The notes: generated by a model not told the origin, from the sequence alone. A stretch of 64,000 nucleotides of DNA from Warburgia ugandensis (GCA_035236585.1 CP141132.1:50471880-50535879); one strand, 5' to 3'. Positions 48,757 through 62,719 are shown, counted from the first letter of the stretch. Numbers and translations are program-made.

Positions 48757-51700
48757 TTATTGCCCCCTTAAAAGAATTTCGTCCTCGAAATTCCATAAAT
48801 TATCATCTTCAAGGTATTTTGTCTCTTAGATAACTCCTTGGTGAATGCATTCTCCCCTTAGGAATCAAATCCAAGCTCAACCTCAATTTATCAATTTTTT
48901 TTTTTGGCCCTTCTACAAAGCCTTACCTATAAGGGCCGCTTTCGCTGCATACTCTGATGCATACTCTTATACATGTCAGTTTAACAGCACCGGTTTCTAA
49001 CTGTAATTCATCTATCTCAAAATCCTTAGATGCCTATACTTTTCTCATCATGTATAGGATAGTCTCCTTATAGGATCATATTTCTTTATTCATGCATAAA
49101 TTATTCCATACTTCTTTGAGATTATATGATCTTATTTCTCCTATTTCATTTCGAATATCACAAGATAATCCCTTTTTCTTCTTATCTTTCATCTAGTGAT
49201 CTCTTCATCATCCATATCTCCTTCTAATGGTTGGTTATATGTCATTAGTAAGAGTCCAAAAGATTACCTTCTTTCTATTGTGTCTAACTTTGCTTCTTAT
49301 CCTTTATATTTGTCCCCAAGATACTTCAATAACTGACATGGTATCATGTGCTCTATAGCCAAACTCTTAATTAACTTCTAGTTTCAACTGTCTGTCATTT
49401 TCCATATGTGACTTTATTCCTCGACCAAAGTTACATTCAAAATAAAATCATGAAAACCAATTAGTAGCATCTTCCATCGAGGAATTTATCATATACTGAA
49501 AGTAAAATGTCCTAACTCTATATCCAGATTCATAAATATTGAATTCATTAAATGCTTTTCTCCATGAAGATTTTATCCAAACTCAAGTCGATTCATCGTC
49601 ATGGGTCAAATGTTCTCGTCCAGAGGCCTATTTCACTATTCACATCAATTTGTCATTAGGATTTTCAATAACGTTCCCATTTATGCAAAGCAAAAAGTCT
49701 CTTATTCATAATCGAGTACCCTTTCTAGGTCATGGTTGAATCCTTTGTCATCATCCTCTTTGTCCTTTCTTTGCTTGATGGTTTTGTTCATAACCTTTCA
49801 GTCCAAAAGTTCTATACTCAATCCAGTAGGGTTAGTCCTTAGGAAATTCCTTCAATTGATTTTTCGTACTTGGTATATGCTCATAACAACTAACTATTTG
49901 TCTAAAGACAATATAACATTAAATCTTCACCTTATAGTGTGCTAGCCATCTCACCTTTTCTCCTTCCATCCCCTATGTCAATATATTGTTTAATCTTTTA
50001 TCAAGGCTTTATCGTTAACCATGCAGTCTGTATTGTCAGGAGGTATACTCGTAAGTAGTGGTTTTCTCAATTCCTCAAATTTTATCTTTTAAGTGCTTCC
50101 TCATACTTAGCTTATAATAGTAGTTCTTGTTCAATAGCTACTACATCAAGTTATGCTGAAGCTGTTAAATCATCAAATCTGAAAAACACTCAGCTAAGCA
50201 TGGAACATTTTCGTAGACATATAGAAAGACTTTATTTGATTACCTTTTGATCTCTGTCCAGTTATAAGGGTCTCTAAAGTGATCGGTACTTATCTGCCTT
50301 TCTTTTCAATCCAAGTCAGTAGTATTATTTTTTTTCAGACTCAAAGTAATTTCTTCACCTTGTCATGGTAGCCATTAAGGTTTGAAAAATCTTTCACATT
50401 GGTTTAGATCACTTCTTCCTTTTTTTCACCTATCTCAGTTGCTATTATTCTCATTGTACTCGTAGCTCCTTCATGATGTGGCCTAATCAACTGACCTCAT
50501 ACCCTCAAATGACTTAGTCTGACAAGTAACTTCTTTTAGGTAAAACTCATGTCCAAATACTTATAATGTCCCTCTGAGTATATAACTTTGACTACTAACA
50601 TATTTGATTAAATAGGGTGGGATACCTTTATTTAGTCAACAGTATTCTAAAGGTAATGACTAAATAATGGTCTTAAGATATTTGCTCTTTCGAATCTATG
50701 ATAGCAAGACCTCAATTCGATCCTTGATGGTACCCTACTTGCTGAAGAAAGACAAATGGACAAGTCACTGTCCCAGCTTAATTCCTTTTTTAATATATTT
50801 TATTAGCAAGGTGGGATATCACCAAAATTTTCTTTTTATGGATTATATCCATTGGTGTTCCCATAAGCTAATGGATCCGATAAGAATGTAATTGTAATAA
50901 TTGATATCAAACCATTTGTAGAATTTTATTTCTAGTTGGTCACCATTCCTCTTTGGAAATTTCTTGTCGCATAATCTCCTGAAATTCAATACTCTACTCA
51001 AAGTCTTAAACCCCATATGCTTTCTTTCTTTTATACTCTTTTACAATAAGATCACCAACTCAACTAGTATTATTCCTTCAAATTTGATTGGTTTATCTTC
51101 CCATCAGATTCAAGATGAAAGATTTGTATGTATCTCCATAAAGTCATGATCTTCTTCTTTTCAATATTCATTGAATTCTCATAGTTACATCTCTTTCTCT
51201 TTCTTTCTTTTCCTCAAAATCCTCATTTTTGTCTACCTAGATCAATGTCTTCATGTACTTTGTTGCATATAATTGATACTGCATCTACTCCTTTGCTTAA
51301 CAGATATGATAAACTGAATGCTTCTAAGAAATTCTAAACTGTCTTAAGATCATTGAAATCCTCAGTTGCCTGTAGCCTCAATAAAATTCATACAATGTCT
51401 TAATATTGATATTGACGTTTTGATCATACTACACTTCTCTTACAAGTTTATGTTAGGATCAATCTATTATCATCCTTAGTATTATCATCAAAATCTTTTG
51501 ATAACTCGATCGAATTCATTTCCCTATCATATTCGTGTTATGTTTCTCTTAATCACATGATATGTCACTTGTATACATCTTCTGATTACCCCATAATACT
51601 CAGGTAGTTATTATTCGATAGCACTTCACTCTTCATAAGACTCCAATTAAGGTATCCAAAATTGAGCTAAGTCCTTCAGGATCCATACCTTTGTGACGTA

Positions 51701-52235
51701 GTACGAGTCATAGTTATCCCCTAGTATCATCTTGCATTCTCATCCTTCTTAGATTATCATCAAAATCTTCTCAAAGTCTGTCTTTTACATCCCTTATCAT
51801 ACTCATATCATATCCCTTGTGATAGTGTGCTCATATTCTGATATTCTTTATTATGGTAAGATAGCCATCTAGGTTTTTTTATGTTCTCATCTTTAGTGAG
51901 CTTAATCTATTACAGGTTAGAACTATCTACTAACAAGTTCACTAACATCCTCATTCATTATTCTCATAATATGATCCATATATGAGTTTTTATATTTGCA
52001 CCACACAACAATCCTTAATCCTTAAGTCGTCTTAGACTAGATTTTGGATATGGGTTGCACTATCCTCCGCCTGATTACCAAGCTGTGTTTCACCTATTTA
52101 TTTATAACAAAATGCCTTGAGCATTAATATTGTGATCCTCAAATAGAAGTAGGTCATCTTTACTACTTCTTCTTGATTTTTTCTATTGTCTATAACCCTT
52201 GGACATGCTGGACTGGCTGTGAAAGGATAAATCCT
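48757..52235 (-). other. Internal region of element Y, no recognisable protein
   Basis: AT-rich with many short pyrimidine runs on the plus strand. ORFs of 60-74 codons (49539, 49736, 50667, 50964) lie on the plus strand, against the element's direction, and show no retroelement motif. I looked for YxDD, HHCC zinc-finger and chromodomain patterns and saw none. It could be very decayed pol. Confidence 0.6.
48762..48772 (-). other. Polypurine tract of element Y
   Basis: Minus-strand TTTAAGGGGGC followed by AATAA and the LTR start TGTAATACCCG. It marks the 3' LTR and fixes the element's orientation. Confidence 0.8.
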
Positions 52236-52249
52236 GGGCTCTAATACCA
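52236..52249 (-). other. Primer binding site of element Y, tRNA-iMet
   Basis: Plus-strand GGGCTCTAATACCA is the complement of TGGTATTAGAGCCC, one substitution from the common plant TGGTATCAGAGCC site for initiator tRNA-Met. It sits two bases from the 5' LTR end. Confidence 0.88.
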
Positions 52250-52251
52250 AC

Positions 52252-55047
52252 TGTGACGACCAAGGTTTTCTCATGCATCTTTAAATGCAATATCTAATTC
52301 CTAAGGCGGGATGCATCCCTATTTGAAAACCATTTTATAAAAACCATGCAATGCAGTAGAAAATCTTTAGTTTTAAACTCATTTTGAAAACCCCGAGTGT
52401 CATTTGCCTTCACAATAATCAAAGTAGTTTTTGAAAAACTTTAGAAAGCATAAATGTTTTTCCCCAGGTCTATCCAGTCACAGCTCACAACCCAACTATA
52501 AATAAATACAAATACATGTCCAAAGGGTAGAGAGTTTACTTACATGTATAATTGTCTCCTTTTTTTTTATTCACTTGCTCGTAGCACTAATATCTCCTGA
52601 GGCGTCTTCTATTTGTGAGTGGAACTATCCTGAAAAATGTTAATGATAGGGTGAGTATATACTATACTCAGTAAGAGTCTATCACTACTAGTTTTACAAT
52701 GCATGCTACGTTTAAAATCATATGCTCTTTAAAACATGTGCATGTTCAAAAAATCATGGTCAATATCGATATTAAAAACCATTGTCGAATTGGAATACTG
52801 ACGACTTAAAGAAATAGCATAATCCAAGTTGAAAGTATCATATATCATAAACATAATGATATGCATAAGATGCTCAACTGAATCCAACTCATGGATATCT
52901 GGTATGGTATGGTCGACCAACCTCATGTCATGCCATATGCAATGCAAGTAAATCCATGAAACCATAGGGCCCAACTATACCCACGACCTCGCCGCCGTGT
53001 GGTCCCCGGGTACCTGAGGACACAGCGTCATGGCCTCCACGGGGCATATGACACATCTTCATCGTAAATCATGCAATTTATGTAATCGGTTGCAAAACAT
53101 GCATGCAATGCATAAAATCTGCTCATGCTAGTCTTGCATTCAAAGTCATAACCCAGCCTAGAAGCCTGCCAGCCTAACAGCCTAGAAGCCTCTCATCTCT
53201 CTCTGGCCCGCCCTCATCGGCCCGCCCTCGTCGGCCCGCCCTCATTGGCCAAGGCTACACTTATCATGCAATCTATGCATGTAGTACATGTCTTGGCAAT
53301 ATATGCGATCAATCAAGCAAAAAGCTCTTCTTCAAAACATGTCCTCTTTGGGTCCCTCACAACTGCCCACCCAGCGTCTTTTGGGCACTCCAACATCTTT
53401 TGGTAACCCTCAAGGACATATAATCTTTCAAAACTCAACAACCACAAATCATGCAATTTATGCAATTATTTGCAAAGCATGTCTATGCATAATGCATTTA
53501 TCATAAGCATGCTGAATAAAATTAAGTCATGCTAAACAAGTCATATAACCTAAATTTAAAACATACATTCTCAAAACAATCATAGGTTCTTTTTAAAAAG
53601 TCTAGTAGCGATAGAGCACCTACCTCAAAGTCTCCTAGAGCCGCGTCCTTTATCACTTCAACCCGTCCCTGGGTCTCATTTATAAACTCCTAGATATGAA
53701 TGGATACAAGGAGTCCTTATTAATTTCAATCTATTTAGACATTGGATCGTTAGATTTTCCTTTTAGGGTCCATGGCTCCTTGCCTAATTCATTGTCAGGC
53801 TGGATCTTATGATGTGGATCTACTATTCCATGGCTAACTCTGTAAATTGTCCTCTAATCCTAACTTTAAAGTCTCATTAGGTCCGCGTGTCCCAGTTCCC
53901 AGGACACCCGTGCATCCTGATTGAACTGCGACTGCCTCACGTAAGTGCACGCCTAAAGGCCGTGCCAGGGACCGTGTTTGGAACGCGAACATGCATGCTC
54001 AAGCGACGCGCGACGCGTATCCTGGATGGCATCGCACGGATGCACCTTTGGTGTAGCATGGCGCGTCTTAGCTCCTAGGGCACCCCATGGATCCTAGTCA
54101 AGCCAGGACTTGTGCCCCATGTCTCGCGCGCACCAGAAGGCCACACCTGGGATAGTGTACGCACTGTCGTACGCCCAGAACCCATCCTAGGGACCCTGTC
54201 CCAGGCATAAGTGGAGCATGGTGTCCCTGGGATGCCTTGTTCGAGCAGGGCCGGCCCAAGCCGGCTTGGAGCTTTTTCTGGCCAAGAAACCCAGCTGAAA
54301 AACGGCTGGGAAAAGAACCAGATCTGGTATGGATCTGGCCTAGGGGAAGCAAACGAAGAGAAGGTAGGGCGAAAACAGCTTACCTAGGTCTCCTGGGGAC
54401 ACCCTTTTTTTTGGTGGTGGAACCCTCGTTTCTGCCTGGAAACCTTACGTTGTTGGGAAAGTTGAAGAGGGTAAACTCCCAATGTCGTGCAAGGTCGGAA
54501 CAAGGGAAGAGAGGGGAATGGGGAGATGGCAATGGCTAGCCTGACTTGGGCCTGGCCATTGCCAAAAAGCACAGAGAAGTCGAGCTTGAGACTGGTTTCT
54601 GATTTTTCCAGAAACCCCAGTCTCAAAATGATCAAAAAATCACGTTTTTGGAGAGGGGGAGATGGGGCTTTTTATAGCCCTGCTATGGTGGTGGCAGATC
54701 TCTTTGGAAAAATCAGGAGAGGAGGGTTTCTAGAGAAGTTTGGAGGTAGAAGATGATAGGGGGTGCCATTATCAAAACAGGCCCTTGCGTTTTCTGCCTT
54801 TTTCGTTTTCTGTTTAAATTACATAACTGCCCCTGATCTTTAAATGGCCGTAACTTCTTCATACGAGCTCTATTTTCGGCGTTCTTTGAGGCGTTGGATT
54901 CCATTTTTCGAGTAAAATCTAATGGTACCAAGTTTCCTCACAAATTCCTTCATTTACTATTTTAAATAAAGTGAAACATTTAACTCAGGTCATTTCCTAT
55001 AGAATGTCCAATTTTTTTAAAATAGCGTAAATTGCTCGGGTATTACA
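52252..55047 (-). repeat. 5' LTR of element Y
   Basis: 2796 bp, from TGTGACGACCAAGG (plus-strand view) to GCTCGGGTATTACA. It aligns end to end with 45901-48756, with scattered substitutions and small indels, so the insertion is not brand new. It lacks the 39-base duplication seen in the other LTR. CpG sites in the GC-rich island (53880-54360) often appear as TpG or CpA compared with the partner, as expected from methylation decay. Confidence 0.93.
54668..54676 (-). promoter_or_regulatory. TATA box in the 5' LTR of Y
   Basis: Minus-strand TATAAAAAG. This is the copy that would drive transcription of the element toward lower coordinates. Confidence 0.65.
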
Positions 55048-55052
55048 GTTCG
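55048..55052. repeat. Target site duplication (right) of element Y
   Basis: GTTCG directly after ...GGTATTACA; pairs with 45896-45900. Confidence 0.93.
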
Positions 55053-55619
55053 CTACAGACTTTCTTAGATATTATGCAAGTATAAAACACATAGGAGGGG
55101 AGGTCATTATATACTAGTTGACTCTTCTATAGATGAATGTTCTAAAGATACATATGGAAGTGGGCACTTTTTTTTGTCTATACCATTTGCAATGAGCTTC
55201 TGATTTCTTACCACTAAACTTACTAGTTAAGACTACCTTAAAAGGAAAATTTGCCTTGCTCTTGCTTAGGAATCCTTTAGATACCAACATAAAGAAGGAA
55301 GTCTAGTCCAACAAATGCAACAACATTGATTTTGAAATAAGCATGTGCTATGAGAAATGTTGTTCATGGATGAGCTGATATAAGCTTCCTTGAGTTACTC
55401 TCTTTTTCCTAAAGTTCTTGAGATTTTCAAGACTTCCTTTGCTACAAATCTATTGGAAATAACTGATGTTTTTAGCGTCACATGGGGTTCAAGCTACAAG
55501 CTTACATTCAGAAGATGCAATGCTTGTTCTAGGGTATGTACATTATTTTTGCAATCATTACTAAAAGGAGCCAAAGGTGCTGTTATTCAGTAACTGGTCG
55601 AATGGTTGATATTGTCTGA
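55053..55619. other. Unassigned DNA right of element Y
   Basis: The continuation of the sequence interrupted at 45895. It has a 67-codon ORF at 55390-55593 without recognisable motifs. No other copy of this stretch is present in the window. Confidence 0.4.
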
Positions 55620-58054
55620 CTAATTTATGGATTTGATCAACAATGTCAATCAGATCCAAGATATATTAATATGTATTTACCTATTTCTAAGCTTGGATTA
55701 ATAAATGGAAGACTGGATCATCTCAAAAACCTAAATTTATCATGGAACCGTATAGATCTAATTAAAAATCTCAAATCAAGAATAGAATTTTATAGATCTT
55801 ACTTCTAAGGTGCATTTCTGTGTTTCTTCCTCATTAGAATGAGTCAGATTGGCCCTGATTTGTAGTGAAACCTTCCAATCTTTGTCGTGCATTGATTTTC
55901 ACTTCTAATTGCAGTCAAGAAGAATGAATTACTCCAATACCCTGGGGTTTTAATTCATGCATGTGCGTTAAGTGGGATGATCAGCTCTGATTAGTAATCC
56001 AAGTCATCGTTATCTCCAATGATGGCCTGCAACTCCAGCAACCAAACCCCACTCTAACATCTTCGTCAGTGTGACAGGCCCTCTCTGGTGGCCTATCTTC
56101 CTCCCCTCTTCCTCCTCCTTTCTCTTCCTCTTCTTCTCCCCCTTCTTCTTCCTCCTCTTTTTCTTCTCCTCTTACTTCTCTCCTTTCTTCTCTTCCCATC
56201 AGATTTTGTCCCCTTTTGTTGGGTTTGAGAATAGACCTATGTCTATTCTTCAATTCACTAAGTGGGAGGGAGTGCCACTATCAAAATGTGCCCCTCCTTT
56301 TGTTATTTAATAGTTTCTTTTACAAAAATGTTAGAATTACAATTGTAATGTTTTTACTATTTTGCGCATCATAATAATAGTAAAAAATAGTTGAAGGCTA
56401 CACAAATCTCAAATTTCTATAATTGGGGCACACTTAGTAAAATTACCAAATTACCTTTTTAATAAAAATCAAAACTTATTCGTCAGAATTATGATTTCAA
56501 CAACGTTAGTGTCATAGGAATCATTTTTTTTAGTAGAATCATAATATTGAGGTTTTAATACTTGACTTGATATCTATAAAATTTTCACTCTCTAGAACTC
56601 CAAAAATTGAAAATTTCAATATTCTCTTTTCATTCTAATTTACATAATTCAAAATTTTAATAAATTTCTATTTGATAATCAAAGATGTTACATTATGATT
56701 AGTGTAATGTTGGTTGATCATTGTTGGTGGTCAAATCCATACTTTTCATACCATCCATTGTTCATATCATGAATCAGGCATCATAAGGTTACTGTTTTAA
56801 CTATGATTGATTAGACAACCAAGATTATCCGATCTGTTTCATTACTACATCAAGCATTTTTTATCCATTCTATATCAATTTTGGGTAAAGGAACTTACCA
56901 ATAGCATTTGATCATCAATCAAGCATTACCAATATTGTTTCCATAATAACTGATTGGATGGCTGAGATTGTTTGATTGTTTCAAGCCTAAATAGACAATC
57001 TTAGTAAAACACAAGCTATATCATGCAGGTATTTAACTATTTCTAATCATGGTTTAAGAAATATATGGTTGGATTAAGAGATTAATGGTCATGTCATCAC
57101 AAAAACCTAAATCTAGCATGAAACCGTACGGATCTAGCAAAAAGTACAAATCCATTGTTTGGTTTTCATGGATCTTAACTATATTGCAAGTTCTCATCAA
57201 CAATCATCATCAGAGAAGGTGTGATTCATTGATATTTTTGGTGACAGTTGCCTATGCAAACTACCTTCTCCAATCTAACATCATCCCTCCTCCAATAGTG
57301 GTGGAACCAAAGGGACTTTTCTCCTCTCCTTGTTCAAAGTAAGACGAATGATCAAATCACCAACCTTGGGATCATGAAATGCAATCGATTATTTCTTTCT
57401 TGGCATTTCAATCGCATCCACTCTTGATACGTACTCTATGGAAAACTCCACTACTTCCTTGGTAATATAACATTTGGCTATACACCCCCTCCCAACACCC
57501 CTATAATTATATTTTCCAAGTTTCCACATTTCGGGCATGGACAACACGCAATTATGATCACCACCTTACCTAAGTGGGAACTTTATGAAATTTTATATTC
57601 TCTCCTCATATTCTTTTGATGGTCTCATTTAAGCACATTTCTCCATCATCTCAAGAAATTGAAGCAAATCTGTGTGTGGAAACTTGTTAAACAAGAAAAG
57701 ATCAGGTTAGGAATTTCACCAAACACTAGGTATACATGAATTATAAGTATTTAAAATAACTAAATTACATGCATAAACACATGTGAAAATTTTCAATTAA
57801 CAATGAAAAAAGAATCAAAATAAGACAGATATATTCAAAAATAAATATAACTTTAAAAAGGGAAGTTTCTAACCATAACCATACAAAACTTCTTCAAAAA
57901 TGCACATATATATGAGACAAACAAAGAGATACTAACCAAGACTCAAAAATTGATATCAATCATGAATATGTTAATGTAGTTCCAATTCAGAGTTGAGATT
58001 TAGTGGATGATAGCTACAATTCATAGTAGAAATTTTAAATTCGTTTACTGTAAA
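55620..58054 (+). repeat. Family Z repeat, left arm of a long inverted repeat
   Basis: 56050-57010 matches the reverse complement of about 61150-62570, and 57680-58050 that of 60785-61145. The arm includes a pyrimidine tract, GTGGGAGGGAGTGCCACTATC (56263), degenerate 145-bp units (56690-57000) and the block CTAACCATAACCATACAAAA (57871). About 650 bases at 57030-57680 have no partner in the right arm. The 85-codon ORF at 57085-57342 lies in that extra part; I do not recognise it. Confidence 0.7.
56095..56197 (+). repeat. Pyrimidine tract (CTT/CCT-rich)
   Basis: About 100 bases of C and T with a single A at 56174. A purine-rich counterpart occurs in the opposite arm near 62440-62530. ORFs crossing it on either strand encode Glu/Gly- or Phe/Ser-rich low-complexity chains and are spurious. 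Confidence 0.85.
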
Positions 58055-59004
58055 CACTACTACACATGAGGCTTTTAAAGTTGGTATAAAGAAGTCGTTG
58101 TTTCAACTACCAACTTCATAAGTATTTCACAGTTTTTTAGGGAAAAACTACTTTAAAAGTCTATGCTTAAGTAGTCATTTAATGGAAAAATGTCTTCCTT
58201 AGTTTGGCACGAAGTGGAATTTTTAGACGAGAATGGACTTTAAAGTCATTTTCCAAAAACGTCTTCAAAAATCCATTCCTAAGTAAAAATTCCTCTTCGT
58301 GCCAATCAAATGACTTTAATAGTTAAAACTTTTCAAGTTGATTTTTCTAAATGACTTTAAAAGTCCTTCATCTATAAAAGGCTGAAGTCATCTCATTTTT
58401 TCCTAAATCAACTATTCATGTTCTTCATCTTACGAGTGGCATGACGGCCTCCTCCTCTGGTCCTTGTATCTCTCTCTCTCTCTCTCCCTTCTTGCTTTGC
58501 ATTTTGGATTTTTTTATTATTTATGATAAGAAAAACATGTAAGTAAACCAAAACCTCTCTTTATCATGCATGACCATCTTGTTACCAACTCTCTCTATTT
58601 GTATTTTATAAATAAGTGGGTTTTGTCACTATAGATGATGGTGTTAAGAAGTGTGCTAGATCACTATGATTTCCACAAAATTTGTATGATTTTATTGCAA
58701 ACAACAACTTCTTCTCTCTGTAACCCTCACTATTGGAGAAAGTGGGAACATGATGATTTGTGATTTTCATCCAAAATAAGGATTTGATAAAGAGAAATGG
58801 TAACGTCATGTTAGTCAAGGAAGTTGCAACTAAAAGCATTACCCTCTCCTCCCATAGAGTGGTGTCAGCTAAATATTGTGGGGGTGGGGAGGGAATATTG
58901 ATGAAATCATTTTAGCTTAGCTCTTTGACCATGATATTCTATTAATAAGATCTAAATATTGCAATTATTCCAAAAAATACTTTGATTTCTTTGTTCATGT
59001 GTTT

Positions 59005-59007
<3 letters not shown>

Positions 59008-59035
<28 letters not shown>
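59008..59035. repeat. (TA)n microsatellite
   Basis: Fourteen TA units; further TA runs lie at 59127-59144 and 59692-59713 at matching places in the neighbouring direct repeats. Confidence 0.9.
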
Positions 59036-59395
59036 CGTGTGCAAAGAATTCATGAAACAACACTAATTATCATAAAAAATTAGTTTCATTGTTTATTAAT
59101 ATCAAATATTGTAAAGTACTAATGTAATATATATATATATATATTTGAAGTAAAAAAATATATTAGTTTTTAAATTTTTTTGCTATAAATGACTTTAAAA
59201 TCCAGTACTTTGTTTTAAGAACTATTTCATCAACTTTCGCTTTGCTTTTTCTGACTATTTTCATCTATACACTAAATATATTCTAATTTTCATTATGGCT
59301 ATCCTCATCAGAATTCCAACTATGAATTGGAACTACATTCACATATTCATGATCGATATCAATTTTTCAATCTTAATTAGTATCTCTTGGTTTTA

Positions 59396-59626
59396 GCATC
59401 TCAAGCAAAAGAAGTATTTTACGTGCAAGACAAACATGATAAGAGATGGTCAACTATTCTATCATCCTGTCCAAGGAATTTTTATGATAAAGATGACCTA
59501 GAAGATACTGAAATAGATTACCCTTGTATTACCAAAAAAATCTCATCAATAGAAGAACTTGATGAGAATAAGGATTATGTGTGTGATAATGGTGAGGAGG
59601 GTGTTTGGGTTGAAAATAATATATGA
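59396..59626 (+). pseudogene. DUF4216 exon of a CACTA TNP2 gene (fragment)
   Basis: Reads LASQAKEVFYVQDKHDKRWS, then YDKDDLEDTEIDYPCITKK and an acidic tail ending GVWVENNI before a TGA. It lines up with the end of the TNP2 gene in CACTA-1 (16877-17118; LACQAKQVFYPQDGYDMRWS). The frame is open to the stop. Upstream DNA ends in CTTGGTTTTAG, a plausible splice acceptor. The rest of the gene is missing, so it is a fragment. Confidence 0.85.
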
Positions 59627-60188
59627 GGGGGTATATGGATTGTACAGCTTTTTTACTATGAGAAGTGAGATGAATACTATATGTGTGATATTATATATAT
59701 ATATATATATATACATATATAATTGAAGACTTATTTGAAAAGTAAATTCATTTGAATATTCTTGTATTTATTGTATACAGAATGCATGAATCAATGCTGA
59801 CTATCATAAAATATCAGTTTTATAGTATTTAAGTAAGAGATTATAAGTGATAAATATATTTGAAGTGGAATATATATTAGATTTAGTAAGAGATTTTTAA
59901 AGTTGTTTAGTTCAAATTACTTTTAAAGTCGTTTAGAACAAAATGACTTTAAAAGTTTTATACTTTTAAAGTCGCTTGAACCAAATGGTTTTAAAAGTTC
60001 TTTCCCATGTAAAATCTTTTGTCTTTGTGCTAGACTAAAGAAGTCATTTTTCCATTAACCGACTTCTTAAGTTAGCCTTTTAAAGTCATTTTATTCAAAT
60101 GCGTTTTAAAGTAATACATTGTTTTCATAATTTTTTCATCGACTTTCAATTTTTTTGTTCAACTTTCTTCACCTATACACAAAACCTT

Positions 60189-60299
<111 letters not shown>

Positions 60300-60800
60300 G
60301 ATTTTCATCGTGGGTGGACCAAATCCCAATTGTGAATTGGAATTATATTTATATATTTTGAGTCAATATTGCTTTTTGAATTTTGGTTAGTATCTCTTTT
60401 GTTTGTCGCATGTAATAAAAGGATGATAAATGAGGAGTTATTCTAAAAAATACTTTGATTTCCTTGTTCACGTGTTTATTTATATATGTAATATGGGTGT
60501 ATGTGTGTCTCTGTGTATTTGCATAGAATGCATGAATCAATGATGGCTATCATAAAAAATTAATTTCTTTGGATATTTATGTAAATTATAGTAAATACTA
60601 TTTAAAATATATATATTTGTAGTGAAAATATATTAGTTTTTAAAGATTTTTGCAATAAACGACTTTAAAAGTCCCAAACTAAAGAAGTCGTTTGATGTAA
60701 ATGACTTTAAAAGTCATAGTTCTTAAGGTTGTTTACAGCAAACAACTTTTAAAAGTGACTTTTAAGTCATTTACAGCAAGTTACTTTAAAATTACTACTA

Positions 60801-62600
60801 TGAATTGTAGCTATCATCAACCATCTCCCAACTATGAATTGGAATTACATTCACATATTCCGGTCAATATCAATTTTTGAGTGTTAGTTAGTATCTCTTT
60901 CTTTGTCTCATATATGCATATTTGAAGAATTTTTGCATGGCTATGGTTAGAAACTTGCCTTTTTAAAGTTAAATTTCTTTTTGAATGTGTCTAGCATATT
61001 TTTCTTCTTTTTTCATTCTTAATTGAAAATTTTCCACATGTGTGCATTCATGTAATTTTTTTTATAAATATTTATAATTAGTGTATACCTAGTATTTGGT
61101 AAAATGCCTAACCTAATCTTTTCATGTTTAACAAGTCTCTATTAGATTTGACTAAGATTGTTGATCTATACTTAAAATCAATTGACGATCTCAACCGTCG
61201 AATCTATTATTATGTAAATAGTATCCAATAATGCTTGGTCAATGATCTGACATTAGCAGTAGGTTCCCCATCCATAAATTGATAGAATGAATCAAATTTT
61301 TCAAAGATCTAGACTAGAAAAATCTAACACATGAAATGAGGATCATTGATCTGTAACTGTGCATACTAATTGGTCAATGATTAGAACTCCAACAACCTTG
61401 CAAGAGATCATTCAGTTTTAACCTTGAATAACAAATCTAATTACTCAAAGTCGATGGACCATGAACGAAATTATCAAATCAAAATCTTTGATTGTATGAT
61501 CATAATCTTAAGCTTAGACTTAAACACTTTGACTATAAAATAATACTCTAAAATATTAAATCAAGCCACTATAAACTATTGCATTTTACTCTTTAGACGT
61601 AGATTATTCACCAATAGAGCTATCTAATTTGTCAACCTATCAATAAACATCAATGTCAACCTATAGTTTATGAATAAGATTTAAATTAACAATCTATGTA
61701 TTTAAACACTTGAACAAGTGGATTCTTATATGATCACAAGATATATTAAAAGACTAATCATAAACTAAACCCTCAATTTAGAAGATTGATTAATAGTGTT
61801 ATATGTATATATCTCAGATCAACAACGTATCATAGTTTAGAAGCTTAGTTCAATTATTTAAATCATGGATCAATGCTCAGATCAATCATTGGAAGACACT
61901 GGCAAATCAGACTAGTCAATATTAAGTACATGGATTAAGATTTCTATCTTGAAAAACTAAATAATTGCTATGTTTTGATAAGAATCAATTAATGTAGATG
62001 ATAATTTACAAGTACTATGTTAAATTTTAAATATAATCAAAGCATGTAAAACTTAGCTATTTCAATAACCCTAATTTTTTAATTCAATTTTAAATAATTA
62101 TGAATTAATTTTGATGAATGAAAATTGGAAAATTTTCATGTTTACGTTCCATAGAATTGACTTTTTGAAAGACACTTAATTGAACCCCAAAACCATAAAA
62201 TTTGGATTATACTCCAAAAAAGGAATCCAATTACATAAAGAACACTAAAATCAGATATAGGATGGAAAAGTTATGGATCTATGAATTTGGAGGACATTTT
62301 AGTTAAAAAAAAGAAAAAGAAAGAAATTTTCTCAAGGAAGGGGCTGAATTGATATTGGCACCCCCTCCCACTTAAGTGAGAATGAAAATAGAATTGATCT
62401 ATTCCCCAACCCAACACATACATAGAGGAAACTCGAAGGGAAACAAAATACAAAAGAAGAGGAAAGGGAAGAAGAAGGAGAGAAGTAGAAGAGAGATGAA
62501 AGAGAAAAGTAGAGAGAAGAGGTGCTTGGTGGAGAAGATGTGTCAAGCTGGCGAGGAGAAGAAGGGTTTTGGGTGTCAAACTTCACAAACCATTGATAGA
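60801..62600 (-). repeat. Family Z repeat, right arm of the long inverted repeat
   Basis: The reverse complement of the left arm. The first 340 bases match 57680-58030 closely (for example TGGTTAGAAACTTGCC against GGAAGTTTCTAACCA). Further out the match includes the CATCAATTTATGG/GGTTGAGATCG units and the ...CCCACTTAAGTGAG region at 62360. The 60-63 kb minus-strand ORFs (62271-62586) fall on the pyrimidine-rich strand and are spurious. Confidence 0.65.
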
Positions 62601-62630
62601 ATCGACCAAAGATAGATCTTCTATACCTGG

Positions 62631-62633
<3 letters not shown>

Positions 62634-62719
<86 letters not shown>
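62634..62719. repeat. (CT)n microsatellite
   Basis: About 42 CT units without interruption; its minus strand gives a chance Arg-Glu repeat ORF. Confidence 0.95.

Larger units (their letters stand above)
45901..55047 (-). mobile_element. Complete LTR retrotransposon Y (non-autonomous, LARD-like)
   Basis: A 9147-bp element with two LTRs, perfect GTTCG duplications, an iMet primer site next to the right LTR and a polypurine tract next to the left one; transcription is therefore on the minus strand. The 3.5 kb interior shows no gag, protease, reverse transcriptase, RNase H or integrase motif on either strand. Its last bases, GAATTTCGAGGACGAAATTC then a purine tract, are the usual 3' end of plant chromovirus-type Gypsy elements. 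Long LTRs with a non-coding interior are the mark of large retrotransposon derivatives, which need proteins from another element. Confidence 0.88.

Noticed and set aside
48757..52235. Possible pol gene in the interior of element Y.
   Set aside because: I found no reverse transcriptase, RNase H, integrase or zinc-finger motif on either strand by reading, so I did not call one.
55981..56310. Glu/Gly-rich and Phe/Ser-rich ORFs on opposite strands.
   Set aside because: Both read the same pyrimidine tract; low complexity and no conservation with the opposite arm.
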